A DNA stretch of 64,000 nucleotides from assembly GCF_000696305.2 (NCBI RefSeq), contig NZ_AOMT01000013.1, positions 1-64,000 of the forward strand, read 5' to 3'. Source of the stretch: Moraxella bovoculi 237. Lineage in GTDB: Bacteria; Pseudomonadota; Gammaproteobacteria; Pseudomonadales; Moraxellaceae. The notes beneath the pieces are model-generated. The model searched no databases, was not told the origin of the DNA, and saw only the letters and a list, made by a program, of their open reading frames with translations. The position numbers and the translations under genes are program-made. Positions within the stretch are counted from its first letter, which is position 1. Every line of letters begins with the position of its first letter. Shown one piece after another: positions 1-11,575 of this stretch.

Positions 1-71
1 TTATTTATCTTTATTTATAAGTTTACTACCCCCTCTTCTGCGGCCTTCTTATCTACTATTATACATATAAT

Positions 72-98
72 AAAAGCCGTGCATTTCGCACGGCTTTT
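72..98. terminator. Rho-independent terminator hairpin
   Basis: An 11-bp perfect stem (AAAAGCCGTGC / GCACGGCTTTT) with a 5-base loop. It is flanked by A and T runs, so it could work in both directions. It lies just downstream of the decayed minus-strand gene at 123-527. Confidence 0.75.
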
Positions 99-122
99 GT
101 CTATTGTATATTGAGTATCAAT

Positions 123-527
123 TTAGCCTTTGATGCGTTTCACTTTAGAGACTTTGCAGCCTTTATAAGCTGTATTGGCTGATAGGTCTTGAATCACTAC
201 ATCAGACTTATGATAATTACCCAACGTTCGTGCATCTGAACTGATCTACTAGCTTTCTTCATCTTCAAAGGACATACCTGCGACATCAGATCGGTCTATG
301 TTGATCGGCAGGAAGCAAGTCTTACCCTAGGTTAGCCTCGGCATATGTTGAAGTTTTTGCGTATTAAAGCCATAAGTCAACTTGGTTGTTCCGCCTGTGG
401 TGCATTTAGAAGTTACTTGACTAACTTTAACTGCGGTTTTGTCGGCGGTGGTAGCCTGTATATGCGCAGCGACAGACAGTCCGATGCCTAGAGCGAATAG
501 TGGTGCTATTAATTTTAATGTTTTCAT
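123..527 (-). pseudogene. Decayed small secreted-protein gene
   Basis: The reading frame opens with a clear signal peptide (MKTLKLIAPLFALGIGLSVAA) and a Cys-containing segment, then stops after 66 residues. Joining the other two minus frames recovers more plausible protein (TSTYAEANLG, then CFLPINIDRSDVAGMSFEDE, then GNYHKSDVVIQDL to a final KVKRIKG). Reaching that end needs two frameshifts and passage through two consecutive TAG codons. I do not recognise the family. The pattern of export signal plus scattered cysteines suggests a small periplasmic protein. Multiple lesions make sequencing error unlikely and true decay likely. Confidence 0.65.
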
Positions 528-682
528 TATTATTCTCTTATTGCTTGGTTAATGAAATATGAATCACATTAATCCATGAGTAAATTATAGCCAAGCATCA
601 AAATGATCATATGTTGCTATTTTTGAGAATAAGTTGTGTTTATCAAATTATCGACATATTTTATTGCATTTAGTTTAAGTCG

Positions 683-710
683 TTACAAATTTCTCAAACT
701 CTGCTATTCT
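683..710 (+). promoter_or_regulatory. Candidate anmK promoter
   Basis: TTACAA at 683-688 and TATTCT at 705-710 are separated by 16 bases. The -10 is preceded by TGC, giving an extended -10 (TGCTATTCT), and lies 28 bases before the chosen anmK start. Confidence 0.4.
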
Positions 711-737
711 ATATTGTATTTTTTGACTAAGAACATT

Positions 738-1931
738 ATGAATTTTGATGATTTTGAATTGCAAAATGAAGAAGCGCCGTATTTTATTGGCATGATGAGC
801 GGCACAAGTCTCGATGCGCTTGATGCTGTATTATGCCGATTTGACGATGAAAAGCCTGTTGTTATTGCCAGCCACGGCGTTGATTTTCCCCATGATCTAA
901 AAGCTGCGCTACTTGCCTTAACTGCGCCGAATGGCACGGATGACTATATTAAGGATAATGAGCTAAGCTTTGAAAGTGAGCTTGATGTCTTTGGCTGGGC
1001 GAGTGTGTTTTATGGTGAGTTATGCGCTCAAGCTGTGTTAGAGCTGCTGGATAAATCAGGCATTAGTAGCGAAGAAGTATGCGCCATCGGCTGTCATGGG
1101 CAAACTGTGCGCCATCGCCCACATTGGCGATTTAGCTTACAGCTGCTCGACCCCAATGTACTGACTGAGCGTACTGGCATCACGGTTGTTAGTGATTTTC
1201 GCCGCCGCGACATGGCTGTGGGCGGACAGGGCGCCCCGCTTGCGCCAGCATTTCACGAAGCCATCTTTAATGATTTTGATGACAAACGCACCAAAGCCGT
1301 TCTGAATCTGGGTGGTATCGCCAACATCACATTGCTATCTGATGGTCAACGCGAGGTCATTGGCTTTGACACAGGCTGTGCCAATCTTCTGCTAGATGGC
1401 TGGACTAAACGCCATACCGGTGCTGATTTTGACAAAGATGGTGCGTGGGCTAAGTCTGGGAAAATCATCACATCTTTATTAGAGCAGCTATTAAGCCACC
1501 CTTTCTTCAAAAAACCTTACCCAAAAAGCACGGGCCGTGAAGAGTTTAACTTAGAATGGCTGGATACAGAATTAACCAAGTTCAGTACGCAGCATAACAG
1601 TGAGTACACACCACAAGATGTACAAGCGACTCTCATCGATCTGACTGCTGTAAGCGTCGCTGATGCATTAACTCAAGTCTCAGCCGATGACGGTGAATTA
1701 TTCGTCTGCGGTGGCGGCGCGTTAAATGACTACCTCATGACGCGTCTATCACATCATCTGCCTGCTTGGCAAGTTCAATCAACTGACACACTTGGTGTTC
1801 CGCCGACATTAGTAGAGAGCTTGGCTTTTGCTTGGCTTGCTCGTCAGACCATGCTATCACAAGTAGGTAACTTACCAAGCGTTACAGGGGCGGATAGATC
1901 GGTCGTACTAGGGCAAGTGTGCTTTCCTTAA
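738..1931 (+). CDS. anmK: Anhydro-N-acetylmuramic acid kinase AnmK
   Basis: AnmK phosphorylates and opens 1,6-anhydro-MurNAc, returning recycled cell-wall sugar to MurNAc-6-phosphate in the cytoplasm. The protein is 397 residues, normal for the family. The phosphate-binding motif GMMSGTSLDALD lies near the N terminus, followed by GCHGQTVRH and the ASKHA-fold motifs NLGGIANIT and GFDTGCAN, and FVCGGGALN near the C terminus. An in-frame ATG exists at 636, but it would add 34 unrelated residues and precede the likely promoter, so ATG 738 is chosen. It is a single gene followed by a terminator. Confidence 0.95.
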   Translation: MNFDDFELQNEEAPYFIGMMSGTSLDALDAVLCRFDDEKPVVIASHGVDFPHDLKAALLALTAPNGTDDYIKDNELSFESELDVFGWASVFYGELCAQAVLELLDKSGISSEEVCAIGCHGQTVRHRPHWRFSLQLLDPNVLTERTGITVVSDFRRRDMAVGGQGAPLAPAFHEAIFNDFDDKRTKAVLNLGGIANITLLSDGQREVIGFDTGCANLLLDGWTKRHTGADFDKDGAWAKSGKIITSLLEQLLSHPFFKKPYPKSTGREEFNLEWLDTELTKFSTQHNSEYTPQDVQATLIDLTAVSVADALTQVSADDGELFVCGGGALNDYLMTRLSHHLPAWQVQSTDTLGVPPTLVESLAFAWLARQTMLSQVGNLPSVTGADRSVVLGQVCFP

Positions 1932-1945
1932 ATAAATCCGCCCAC

Positions 1946-1970
1946 AAAAACCGCAAATCAATGCGGTTTT
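1946..1970. terminator. Terminator after anmK
   Basis: Stem AAAACCGCA / TGCGGTTTT with a 6-base loop, 15 bases after the anmK stop. It probably also serves the minus-strand gene ending at 1985. Confidence 0.75.
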
Positions 1971-1984
1971 GTTATTGAAATAAA

Positions 1985-2337
1985 TTATTCAGCTTCAAAA
2001 GATACTTCGGCAGGAACACCGTGAATATTCTTATAAGCGAATGTCGCTACATCGCCTTTTTGATGCCATTCACCGCCATGGCCTAAGATGCCATTTTGTG
2101 AAACATGGCGCTCGCCTGATCCAGCAGTATCTAGCATCAGCGTCGTGGTTGTGCCTCTAACATCAACTGGGCTTGGTTTTCATTAATATAAGTCAGCTTT
2201 GGCGTCATGCCATTTGCACAGATGAAGTTCGAAGAATGTACTTGATAAGTGCTTGAAGTTGGTACTTTAACATCGCTGACATTATTAGTGGCACAACCTG
2301 CCAATGCCAAGGCAACAACTAAAATTACTGGCATCAT
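1985..2337 (-). pseudogene. Frameshifted MliC-like lysozyme-inhibitor lipoprotein
   Basis: The N terminus is a lipoprotein signal (MPVILVVALALAGC, lipobox LAGC) followed by FICANGMTPKLTYINENQAQLMLEA, after which the frame ends at TGA about residue 66. The next minus frame continues exactly where the family should: GTTTTLMLD, GSGERHVS, GGEWHQKGDVATFAY, ending at 1985. The Cys, GSG and W-x-KGD-x-AT features match MliC/PliC-type inhibitors of C-type lysozyme, which sit in the periplasm or outer membrane. One missing base near 2155 explains the break. A TTG at 2370 could extend the N terminus but ATG 2337 or 2334 fits better. A single lesion could also be a sequencing error or phase variation. 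Confidence 0.7.
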
Positions 2338-2607
2338 GATTTTGATGGGAAATCCCCAAAAATAAAACAAAGTTAAAATTTATGGTATGTTATGAATTAA
2401 TCATAAGCAAAAATCATAATAAGCACACGTGGTAAATTATATATTTTGTGTTTATAAGATATACATAATCGCCATAGCTTGCAGGCAAAGCAACACAAAT
2501 CAAGAAAAATACAGTTGTAAACTTTTCATCCTGAAAAAATCATGTTAAGATAGCTTAATTTGTAACAAAAAATAAATGTGCGCTCGCACGAATTGACGGA
2601 TGATACC

Positions 2608-3912
2608 ATGACTCAAAAACCCATTCACCATCAAAGACCAGACCATGAACGCGTTGTCATTACAGGCATGGGCGCAATTACACCTGTAGGTAACGACCTT
2701 GCAACCATTTGGGAGAATTTAACCAATGGCAAAAGCGGCATTACCAAGATTGAGAGTTTTGGTAATGACATTGATGTAGCTGAATTTCGCTCACAAATCG
2801 CAGGTCTTGTTAAAGATTTCGATGCCAAAAACTACCTAAACCCAAAAGAAGTTCGTCGCTATGATGAATTCGTGCATTATGCGCAAGTGGCAGCCGCACA
2901 AGCTCTACATCACGCAGGTCTGATTGATGACATCAAAGGCGACAGTTTGCCGATTAATGTCGATGGTGAACGATTTGGCGTGGTGATGGGTTCAGGCATT
3001 GGCGGCATCGGAACCATTGAGAGCAGTCGAGACACCTTAAAGGCCCATGGCGCAAAGAAAGTCTCGCCGTTCATCATCCCAGGCGCCATCGTGAACATGC
3101 CTGCAGGTCTAATCGCCATCCGTCATGGTTTAAAAGGCGCAAACCTATCCACAGCCACAGCCTGCACCACATCGACTCACGCCATCGGACTTGGTGCTCG
3201 ACTCATCGCTTATGGCGACCTGGATGCGGTACTAGTCGGAGGTAGCGAGAAAGCGTCTACACCGCTGGGCATGTCAGGCTTTGGCGCGATGCATGCCCTA
3301 TCGACACGCAATGATGAACCCACACGTGCAAGCCGCCCCTTCGATACAGATCGTGACGGCTTCGTTCTGGGTGATGGTGCTGGCGCTCTGGTGCTTGAAA
3401 GCTTAGCTCACGCCAAAGCTCGTGGCGCAACCATCTTGGCTGAATTGGTAGGATTTGGCATGAGTGATGACGCAAGTCACATCACTGCCCCGCCAGAAGA
3501 TGGTGAAGGTGCGCGCCGCGCGATACAAAATGCGCTACGTGATGCAGGTCTAGATGCCGACCAAGTCGGCTACGTCAACGCACATGGCACAAGCACACCA
3601 GCAGGCGATGTCGCTGAGAGCTGTGCGATTCAGAGTTTATTCGGTGATGACATTCTGGTGAGCTCAACCAAGTCAATGACAGGCCACCTACTGGGCGCAG
3701 CGGGAGCGATCGAAGCGATCTTCACTGTGCTCGCTCTACAGAACCAAACGCTACCCCCAACCATCAACCTAGACAACCCTGATGAGCGTTGCACGCTAGA
3801 CTACATCGCTCATACCGCCCGTAAGGTGGATAATGTTAATTATGCCATCTCGAACAGCTTTGGTTTTGGTGGTACGAATGGCAGCTTGGTATTTGGTCGT
3901 TGGCAAGACTAA
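2608..3912 (+). CDS. fabF: 3-oxoacyl-ACP synthase II (FabF/KAS II)
   Basis: Condenses malonyl-ACP with acyl-ACP in fatty acid elongation, in the cytoplasm. From ATG 2608 the protein is 434 residues. It carries the KAS triad: nucleophile Cys in ATACTTSTHA (about residue 186), His in NAHGTSTPAGD (326), and Lys/His in STKSMTGHLLGA (His 360). The start is uncertain. GTG 2578 adds ten residues, and ATG 2608 begins closer to the conserved RVVITGMG strand. The gene stands apart from other fab genes, which is common for a fabF paralogue in this group. A terminator and a parS-like site follow. Confidence 0.93.
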   Translation: MTQKPIHHQRPDHERVVITGMGAITPVGNDLATIWENLTNGKSGITKIESFGNDIDVAEFRSQIAGLVKDFDAKNYLNPKEVRRYDEFVHYAQVAAAQALHHAGLIDDIKGDSLPINVDGERFGVVMGSGIGGIGTIESSRDTLKAHGAKKVSPFIIPGAIVNMPAGLIAIRHGLKGANLSTATACTTSTHAIGLGARLIAYGDLDAVLVGGSEKASTPLGMSGFGAMHALSTRNDEPTRASRPFDTDRDGFVLGDGAGALVLESLAHAKARGATILAELVGFGMSDDASHITAPPEDGEGARRAIQNALRDAGLDADQVGYVNAHGTSTPAGDVAESCAIQSLFGDDILVSSTKSMTGHLLGAAGAIEAIFTVLALQNQTLPPTINLDNPDERCTLDYIAHTARKVDNVNYAISNSFGFGGTNGSLVFGRWQD

Positions 3913-3924
3913 ACTAATCCCATT

Positions 3925-3954
3925 AAAAAGTACGCTTTGATAAGCGTGCTTTTT
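3925..3954. terminator. Terminator between fabF and hisH
   Basis: Stem AAAAAGTACGCTT / AAGCGTGCTTTTT with one G-T pair and a 4-base loop, 12 bases after the fabF stop. It suits both converging genes. Confidence 0.75.
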
Positions 3955-3970
3955 TGTTTCACGTGGAACA
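3955..3970. promoter_or_regulatory. parS-like ParB site 1
   Basis: TGTTTCACGTGGAACA matches 15 of 16 bases of the parS palindrome TGTTTCACGTGAAACA. It sits in the short gap between the converging fabF and hisH genes, about 17 kb left of oriC. Confidence 0.8.
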
Positions 3971-3988
3971 TAATACATCAAAGATGGA

Positions 3989-4627
3989 TTAGATTTGCCA
4001 ATTGATAAAATTAGATAGCAATTGTAATCCTGCTTCATGGCTTTTTTCAGGATGGAACTGAGTGATGAACAGATTATCCTTAATGACGCTCGCACAGAAC
4101 TCCACACCATAATCACACGTCGCCACGATGATGCCGTCATTGCGCGCATCTGTCATGTCGGGCTTACAGTAATAGCTGTGGGTAAAATAAAAATGCTTAT
4201 TCGCGCAGCCCAGCCATAGCATATGATCGGTGTCAGTCTTCACCACGTTCCAACCAACATGCGGGATCTTGATGGGCTGATTATTATCTACCCAAGATTC
4301 ATCGAAACGCTCTACAACACCTGCAATCTCGCTCAGACATTCTACTCGACCACCTTCGGTAGAATAGTCGAACATCGCCTGCATGCCAACACAGATTGCC
4401 ATCACAGGCTTGTCCTTTAAGGCTTGCTTGACAGCGACATCCACGCCTGCCGCTCTCATGTGGTGCATCGCATCACCGATCGCGCCAACACCTGGCAGCA
4501 GCACCTTGTCAGCAGCAGCGACTTTATCAGGCTCATTGGTGATGATGACGTCAGCACCGACGGTTTTTAGGGCATTGGCGACAGAATATAAATTGCCGAC
4601 GCCATAATCCAATAATGCAATTTTCAT
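3989..4627 (-). CDS. hisH: Imidazole glycerol phosphate synthase glutaminase subunit HisH
   Basis: HisH hydrolyses glutamine and channels ammonia to HisF for the fifth step of histidine synthesis. The 212-residue protein is a class I glutamine amidotransferase. LLPGVGAIGDA forms the oxyanion region, the nucleophile is Cys 79 in AICVGMQ, and the His-Glu pair is in FHPEKS (192/194). It follows hisB by 15 bases and is presumably co-transcribed with it. hisF and hisA are not in this window. Confidence 0.95.
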   Translation of the reverse strand: MKIALLDYGVGNLYSVANALKTVGADVIITNEPDKVAAADKVLLPGVGAIGDAMHHMRAAGVDVAVKQALKDKPVMAICVGMQAMFDYSTEGGRVECLSEIAGVVERFDESWVDNNQPIKIPHVGWNVVKTDTDHMLWLGCANKHFYFTHSYYCKPDMTDARNDGIIVATCDYGVEFCASVIKDNLFITQFHPEKSHEAGLQLLSNFINWQI

Positions 4628-4642
4628 AATACAATCAAAACC

Positions 4643-5239
4643 TTATAGTACATTCTTCGTCGATGGTAGCACACCGCCTGCGCGCTCATCGATCTCACAC
4701 GCCATACGCAGTGCTCGCGCCAACGCCTTAAATACACTCTCAATCTGATGGTGGCTGTTTTTGCCTTTTAGGTTGTCGATGTGCAGCGTGATGGCAGCAT
4801 TATTCACCAGTCCATAAAAGAATTCGCTGAACAAATCCACATCAAGCTTACCCACATATGCGCGCGTAAATGGCACGTCCATGTGAAGGCTTGGGCGACC
4901 TGAGATGTCCACCACCACACGGCTTAGGCTCTCATCAAGCGGCGCATAAAAATGCCCATAACGGCGGATGCCTTTTTTGTCGCCAAGTGCAATCTTTAGC
5001 GCCTGACCAAGCGCAATACCAACATCTTCAACACTGTGATGATCATCAATGTGCGTATCGCCCGTACATTTGATCTCAAGGTCGAACAGTCCATGACGTG
5101 TAATCTGCTCAAGCATATGATCCAAAAATGGCACACCTGTGTCAAGCTTGCTGATGCCAGTGCCATCAATATTAATAGAAACAAAAATCTGTGTCTCGGC
5201 AGTATTTCGGCTAATCTGTGCGATACGTGGGGCGGTCAT
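4643..5239 (-). CDS. hisB: Imidazoleglycerol-phosphate dehydratase HisB
   Basis: Dehydrates imidazoleglycerol phosphate to imidazole-acetol phosphate in histidine synthesis. The 198-residue protein is the monofunctional form, without the phosphatase domain found in enteric bacteria. Metal-binding histidine motifs are visible: [26 protein letters not shown] and [16 protein letters not shown] clear ribosome site (AAGGAG) precedes ATG 5239. It is first in a hisB-hisH pair and divergent from def. Confidence 0.95.
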   Translation of the reverse strand: MTAPRIAQISRNTAETQIFVSINIDGTGISKLDTGVPFLDHMLEQITRHGLFDLEIKCTGDTHIDDHHSVEDVGIALGQALKIALGDKKGIRRYGHFYAPLDESLSRVVVDISGRPSLHMDVPFTRAYVGKLDVDLFSEFFYGLVNNAAITLHIDNLKGKNSHHQIESVFKALARALRMACEIDERAGGVLPSTKNVL

Positions 5240-5352
5240 GGCTTCTCCTTGGGTTTAGCGCAGCGATTCAAAGACAAAAACACCATTTTACACAAAATTT
5301 GGTTGCTTTTGGGGAAATTTTGGCAAAAAAGCCGCCCTATTTTGCATAAATT

Positions 5353-5381
5353 TTGCCATTAAAAGGGCTTTGAATTATAAT
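5353..5381 (+). promoter_or_regulatory. Candidate def promoter
   Basis: TTGCCA (5353-5358) and a consensus TATAAT (5376-5381) with 17-base spacing, 33 bases before the def start. Confidence 0.5.
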
Positions 5382-5413
5382 GGTGATAAATTTAACAAAA
5401 GTATGAGAAATTT

Positions 5414-5926
5414 ATGGCAATTTTACCAATTTTGCATTATCCAGATCCACGCCTGCGCACCGTCGCCAAAGAAGTGGAAGTGATTGACAACACCATCAAA
5501 ACGCTCATCGAAGACATGTTCGAGACCATGTACGACGCTCGTGGCATCGGGCTGGCTGCCACCCAGGTGGACAGACATGTTCAGGTGGTGGTCATGGATC
5601 TAGCCAAAGAAGGTGAGGAGCCACAGCCTAAAGTATATATCAATCCTAAGGTAACACCACTAACCGAAGAGCTGGCACCTTACCAAGAAGGCTGTCTGTC
5701 CATTCCTGAGGTCTATGACACCGTGGAGCGTCCTGCTCGCGTGCGCATCGAGGCTAAAGATGAGAATGGGGAAGATTTTAGTGTGGAGGCGGATGGTCTT
5801 TTGGCGGTGTGCATTCAGCACGAATTAGACCACCTAAAAGGCATCGTATTCGTTGATTATCTATCACGTCTCAAACAAGACCGCGCCCGCGATAAAGTGC
5901 GCAAAGTCATCGCCAAAAAAGGCTAA
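5414..5926 (+). CDS. def: Peptide deformylase
   Basis: Removes the formyl group from the N-terminal methionine of nascent proteins. The 170-residue enzyme has all three signature motifs in order: GIGLAATQ (44-51), EGCLS (92-96, metal ligand Cys 94) and HELDH (136-140, metal ligands His 136/His 140 and catalytic Glu 137). It has its own promoter and terminator here. The usual partner fmt lies apart at 28.6 kb, so the common def-fmt operon is split. Confidence 0.96.
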   Translation: MAILPILHYPDPRLRTVAKEVEVIDNTIKTLIEDMFETMYDARGIGLAATQVDRHVQVVVMDLAKEGEEPQPKVYINPKVTPLTEELAPYQEGCLSIPEVYDTVERPARVRIEAKDENGEDFSVEADGLLAVCIQHELDHLKGIVFVDYLSRLKQDRARDKVRKVIAKKG

Positions 5927-5938
5927 AACACGCCAAAT

Positions 5939-5970
5939 AAAAACCCCCAAGCTCATCACTTGGGGTTTTT
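5939..5970. terminator. Bidirectional terminator def / ABC exporter
   Basis: Stem AAAAACCCCCAAG / CTTGGGGTTTTT with a 7-base loop. It lies between the stop codons of the converging def gene and the ABC transporter gene. Confidence 0.85.
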
Positions 5971-5971
5971 G

Positions 5972-7822
5972 TTACTCGTCCATCTCACCTAAGAAGCCGC
6001 CAGACTGTCTCGCCCACAGGTGCGCGTACACACCACCTTTGATGATGAGCTCATCATGGCTGCCGATCTCACTGATCTGACCTTTGTCCATGACCACAAG
6101 CTTGTCAAGACTTGCGATGGTAGATAGACGGTGTGCGATGGCGATGACCGTCTTACCAGACATCATGTCATCTAGGCTTTGGGTGATGGCGAATTCCACT
6201 TCACTGTCTAGTGCAGAAGTTGCCTCATCAAGCAGTAGAATTGGCGCATTTTTTAGCATGACGCGCGCGATGGCGATACGCTGACGCTGACCACCTGAGA
6301 GCTTCACACCACGTTCACCCACCTGCGTATCAAGTCCCACATTACCATACTTATCCTGCAATGTCTGAATAAAATCCCACGCATGTGCGGCTTTGGCAGC
6401 GGCGATGATCTCTTCATCTGTGGCGTTCGGCTTGCCATAAGCGATGTTCTCACGCACGGTACGATGTAGCAGCGCAGTATCTTGAGTGACCATGCCGATG
6501 TTTTGGCGAAGAGAGTTCTGAGTTACGCGCTTAATGTCCTGACCATCGATACAGATTTTACCGCCATCAACATCATAAAACCTAAGCAGTAGATTCACAA
6601 GCGTAGATTTACCCGCACCACTTCGACCAACCAGACCAACTTTCTCGCCTGCTTTGATGGATAAATTAAACTGCTCTAACAGCTTGATTGGCGAATCTGA
6701 TTTACCATAATTAAAAGACACATCATCAAAGACAATACTGCCTTCGGTCACGACAAGCTCAGTTGCATCCGCATCATCAACGATGGCGTGCTGTGTGGTC
6801 AGCGTGCTCATGCCATCTTGGACTGTGCCGATGTGCTCAAATAAACTTGCCATCTCCCACATGATCCATTGAATCATGCCTTTTAATCTAAGCGCGATGC
6901 CCGAGGCAATGGCGATCGCACCCACAGTAACCTCGCCTGCCATCCACAGATACACGCCAATCGCGGTACTACCAACGATCATGATGAGCGAGATGGTCTC
7001 GGTCGTCGTGCCCAACAGCGACACCCAGCGCATCTGTGCATGCACGGTCGTCATGAATTCACTCATGGCAGATTTGGCATAGCCAAGTTCACGGTTTGAG
7101 TGACTAAACAGCTTCACCGCACTGATGTTAGCATAAGCATCTGTCACACGACCTGTCATCAGTGCACGAGCATCGGCTTGATCACTGGCGGTTTTTCTAA
7201 GTCTTGGTAAGAAAAATTTCATCACCACCACAACCGTAATCAGCCACAGCCCAAACGGCACAAATAACCAAAAATCAAGCCCAAGCAAAATCACGCCACT
7301 GGTAATAAGATATGCCGACACAAAAGACACCATCTCCGCCATCGTCATGATCGTATCACGCACACCCAGCGCCGTTTGCATGACCTTAGCAGAGACACGT
7401 CCAGAAAACTCATCATGATAAAACTGCATCGACTGTCCCAGCATGTGCTTATGGAACCACCAACGAAGTCGCATTGGCAGAACGCCTTGAAGCACTTGAA
7501 AGCGAATCAAATTACCAAAAAATTCTGCAAAAATCGACAAGACACACAGACCCAAAATCATCATGATGGTCTGTCCTTTTTCTTGCCAAAGCGTGCTTGG
7601 TGTGTAGATGGTTAGCCAATCAACCACATCCCCCGCCCAAGCAAAGAGCAACGAACCAAACACCCCAAGCAGTACTGACAGCACAATACGAACAAAAATC
7701 CAACCACGCGCACCCTTGGTACATGCCCACAGGAACGACAACAATTTACCACGAGTCATCACAGGCATGGTACTGCTTGGATAAGGGTCAATCTTGCGTT
7801 CAAAATAAGAAAATAAAGACAT
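5972..7822 (-). CDS. ABC exporter, fused permease and ATPase
   Basis: A 616-residue half-transporter of the MsbA/multidrug type that would act as a dimer in the inner membrane. An N-terminal six-helix domain (about residues 25-340) is followed by a nucleotide-binding domain with Walker A GRSGAGKST (399-407), signature LSGGQRQR (508-515), Walker B ILLLDE (528-533) and a switch His in AHRLS. ATG 7822 (MSLFSYFERKID) is chosen over a start at 7921, which would add 33 low-complexity residues and run through the terminator of thiC. The substrate cannot be told from sequence, and no partner half-transporter is adjacent. Confidence 0.9.
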   Translation of the reverse strand: MSLFSYFERKIDPYPSSTMPVMTRGKLLSFLWACTKGARGWIFVRIVLSVLLGVFGSLLFAWAGDVVDWLTIYTPSTLWQEKGQTIMMILGLCVLSIFAEFFGNLIRFQVLQGVLPMRLRWWFHKHMLGQSMQFYHDEFSGRVSAKVMQTALGVRDTIMTMAEMVSFVSAYLITSGVILLGLDFWLFVPFGLWLITVVVVMKFFLPRLRKTASDQADARALMTGRVTDAYANISAVKLFSHSNRELGYAKSAMSEFMTTVHAQMRWVSLLGTTTETISLIMIVGSTAIGVYLWMAGEVTVGAIAIASGIALRLKGMIQWIMWEMASLFEHIGTVQDGMSTLTTQHAIVDDADATELVVTEGSIVFDDVSFNYGKSDSPIKLLEQFNLSIKAGEKVGLVGRSGAGKSTLVNLLLRFYDVDGGKICIDGQDIKRVTQNSLRQNIGMVTQDTALLHRTVRENIAYGKPNATDEEIIAAAKAAHAWDFIQTLQDKYGNVGLDTQVGERGVKLSGGQRQRIAIARVMLKNAPILLLDEATSALDSEVEFAITQSLDDMMSGKTVIAIAHRLSTIASLDKLVVMDKGQISEIGSHDELIIKGGVYAHLWARQSGGFLGEMDE

Positions 7823-7907
7823 GCTACTCACAATTATTATAAAAATTTGCTTATTATAGCAGATTTTGAGGGTGCTTTTTGATGGGTAAGGTTTTTGATA
7901 CAGAATA

Positions 7908-7934
7908 AAAAACCACACCATGGGTGCGGTTTTT
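7908..7934. terminator. Terminator after thiC
   Basis: An imperfect stem (AAAAACC-x-CACC / GGTG-x-GGTTTTT) just downstream of the thiC stop on the minus strand. Confidence 0.65.
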
Positions 7935-7942
7935 GATTGAAT

Positions 7943-9952
<2,010 letters not shown>

Positions 9953-10045
9953 CTAATAAACAAATCAAGCCATCAAAAATCTTATGATGAAAAAGAATTA
10001 TTGATATAAATCAATAATATACAGAATTCTTAAGATTTTGAAAAC

Positions 10046-10141
10046 TTGATTTCCTACGGCGGTACGAACCGCATCAGGTTCAACGGATTTTGTGGCATAA
10101 CCACAATCTCGGCAACTTTGGGTTGCACTCCGTCAAGTTGG
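10046..10141 (-). ncRNA. TPP riboswitch (THI element)
   Basis: Read on the minus strand, the region has the THI-box elements in order: GGAGTGCAACC, CCGAGATTGTGG, then GAACCTGATGCGGTTCG followed by TACCGCCGTAGGAA. It ends about 110 bases before the thiC start. A consensus -10 (TATAAT, minus strand, 10146-10151) lies just upstream. Thiamine pyrophosphate binding to this leader represses thiC in many bacteria. Confidence 0.93.
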
Positions 10142-10297
10142 TAACATTATAACACAGCTTTTATCCAAACAAAGCAAAACATTTTTTGGGCATTATCATA
10201 AAATATTTTCATACCTCATGAATGTCGCTTGTTATTCATTCAAGCGATTGTTATCATAAGCGATTGTTTATATCATTACTTTCAAGGACAGTCAGTT

Positions 10298-11548
10298 ATG
10301 AAAGCAATCGTACTTGGCGGCGGCGTCATTGGTGTAACGTCAGCGTATTATCTTGCTAAATTGGGCGTAGATGTCACCGTCATCGAACGCCAAAACGATG
10401 TCGCCGAAGAGACCAGCTTTGGCAACGCGGGTCAAATCTCCCCTGGTTATTCAACCCCTTGGGCAGCCCCAGGCATCCCACTAAAAGCCGCCAAATGGCT
10501 ACTTCAAAAACACGCACCCTTTGCCATCAGTCCCGATGGATCCCTTTGGCAGGCGCAGTGGGCAGCCAAGATGTTCGCCAACTGTAATGCCGATCGCTAC
10601 GCCCTTAACAAAGAACGCATGATGCGAGTCGCGGAATATAGCCGTGATTGCCTACAAAATCTGCGCCAAGAGACGGGCATTCAATACGAACACCGCACCA
10701 AAGGCACATTACAATTATTCAGAAAACAAGCTCAGCTGGATGTGGTGGGTCGTGACATCGAAGTTCTAAAAGAATGCGGCGTGGCTTACGAGCTGCTTGG
10801 CCGAGATGAGCTAGCCCGAGTCGAACCTGCCCTAGCTCACGCCAAGGACAAACTTGTAGGCGGACTTCGACTGCCCAATGACGAAACGGGCGATTGTAAT
10901 TTATTCACCAAAAGACTCGCCGCGCTCGCCAAAGATCTGGGCGTGAAGTTCTTATTTAATAAAACCGTGCAAAAAATTCAGCATGATGGTAATGCCATCA
11001 CAGGCGTTCTGGCTGATGGCGAGCTACTTACCGCTGATCATTATGTGCTGGCCTTTAGCAGCTACTCGCGTGACATTGCTAAGCCTTTGGGGCTTAATTT
11101 ACCTGTTTATCCCGTCAAAGGCTATTCTCTGACTGTGCCCGTTATCGATCCTGATAATGCGCCCGTCTCGACCGTGTTAGATGAGACCTTCAAGATTGCC
11201 ATCACACGCTTTGATGATCGTATTCGTGTGGGCGGCATGGCAGAATTAAGCGGTTTTAATCTAAAGTTAAATCCCGCTCGCCGAGCCACGCTTGAGATGG
11301 TTACACGTGATTTATTCACAGGTGGCGACTTACCGAATGCGACTTTCTGGACGGGTCTTCGCCCCATGACACCAGACGGCACACCAATCATCGGAGAGAC
11401 CAAATTCAATAACCTATTCATCAATACAGGGCATGGCACACTCGGCTGGACCATGGCGTGCGGTTCTGGGAAATTAATTGCGGACATCATCACCAAGCGC
11501 GCGCCAGACATCAGCCTTGACGGGTTGTCGTTGGCACGGTATCATTAA
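10298..11548 (+). CDS. dadA: D-amino acid dehydrogenase DadA
   Basis: A flavoprotein oxidising D-amino acids (typically D-alanine) to 2-oxo acids and ammonia, passing electrons to the respiratory chain at the inner membrane. The 416 residues begin with the FAD dinucleotide motif GGGVIG (7-12) and the strand VTVIER. Family motifs [22 protein letters not shown] and [14 protein letters not shown] follow, and the C-terminal [17 protein letters not shown] closes the FAD site. AAGGA precedes ATG 10298; the upstream TTG extension to 10229 is not supported. A RidA-type gene follows by 27 bases, which fits a joint alanine catabolism unit. No alanine racemase is adjacent. Confidence 0.94.
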   Translation: MKAIVLGGGVIGVTSAYYLAKLGVDVTVIERQNDVAEETSFGNAGQISPGYSTPWAAPGIPLKAAKWLLQKHAPFAISPDGSLWQAQWAAKMFANCNADRYALNKERMMRVAEYSRDCLQNLRQETGIQYEHRTKGTLQLFRKQAQLDVVGRDIEVLKECGVAYELLGRDELARVEPALAHAKDKLVGGLRLPNDETGDCNLFTKRLAALAKDLGVKFLFNKTVQKIQHDGNAITGVLADGELLTADHYVLAFSSYSRDIAKPLGLNLPVYPVKGYSLTVPVIDPDNAPVSTVLDETFKIAITRFDDRIRVGGMAELSGFNLKLNPARRATLEMVTRDLFTGGDLPNATFWTGLRPMTPDGTPIIGETKFNNLFINTGHGTLGWTMACGSGKLIADIITKRAPDISLDGLSLARYH

Positions 11549-11575
11549 TCATCCAATCACCACTAAGGAATCATC

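Noticed and set aside
3796-4149. A 117-codon minus-strand frame across the fabF-hisH junction
   Set aside because: It crosses a terminator and parS site and has low-complexity sequence; hisH explains the region.
5036-5362. Plus-strand frame antisense to hisB and through the def leader
   Set aside because: Shadow of hisB; no ribosome site or recognisable domain.
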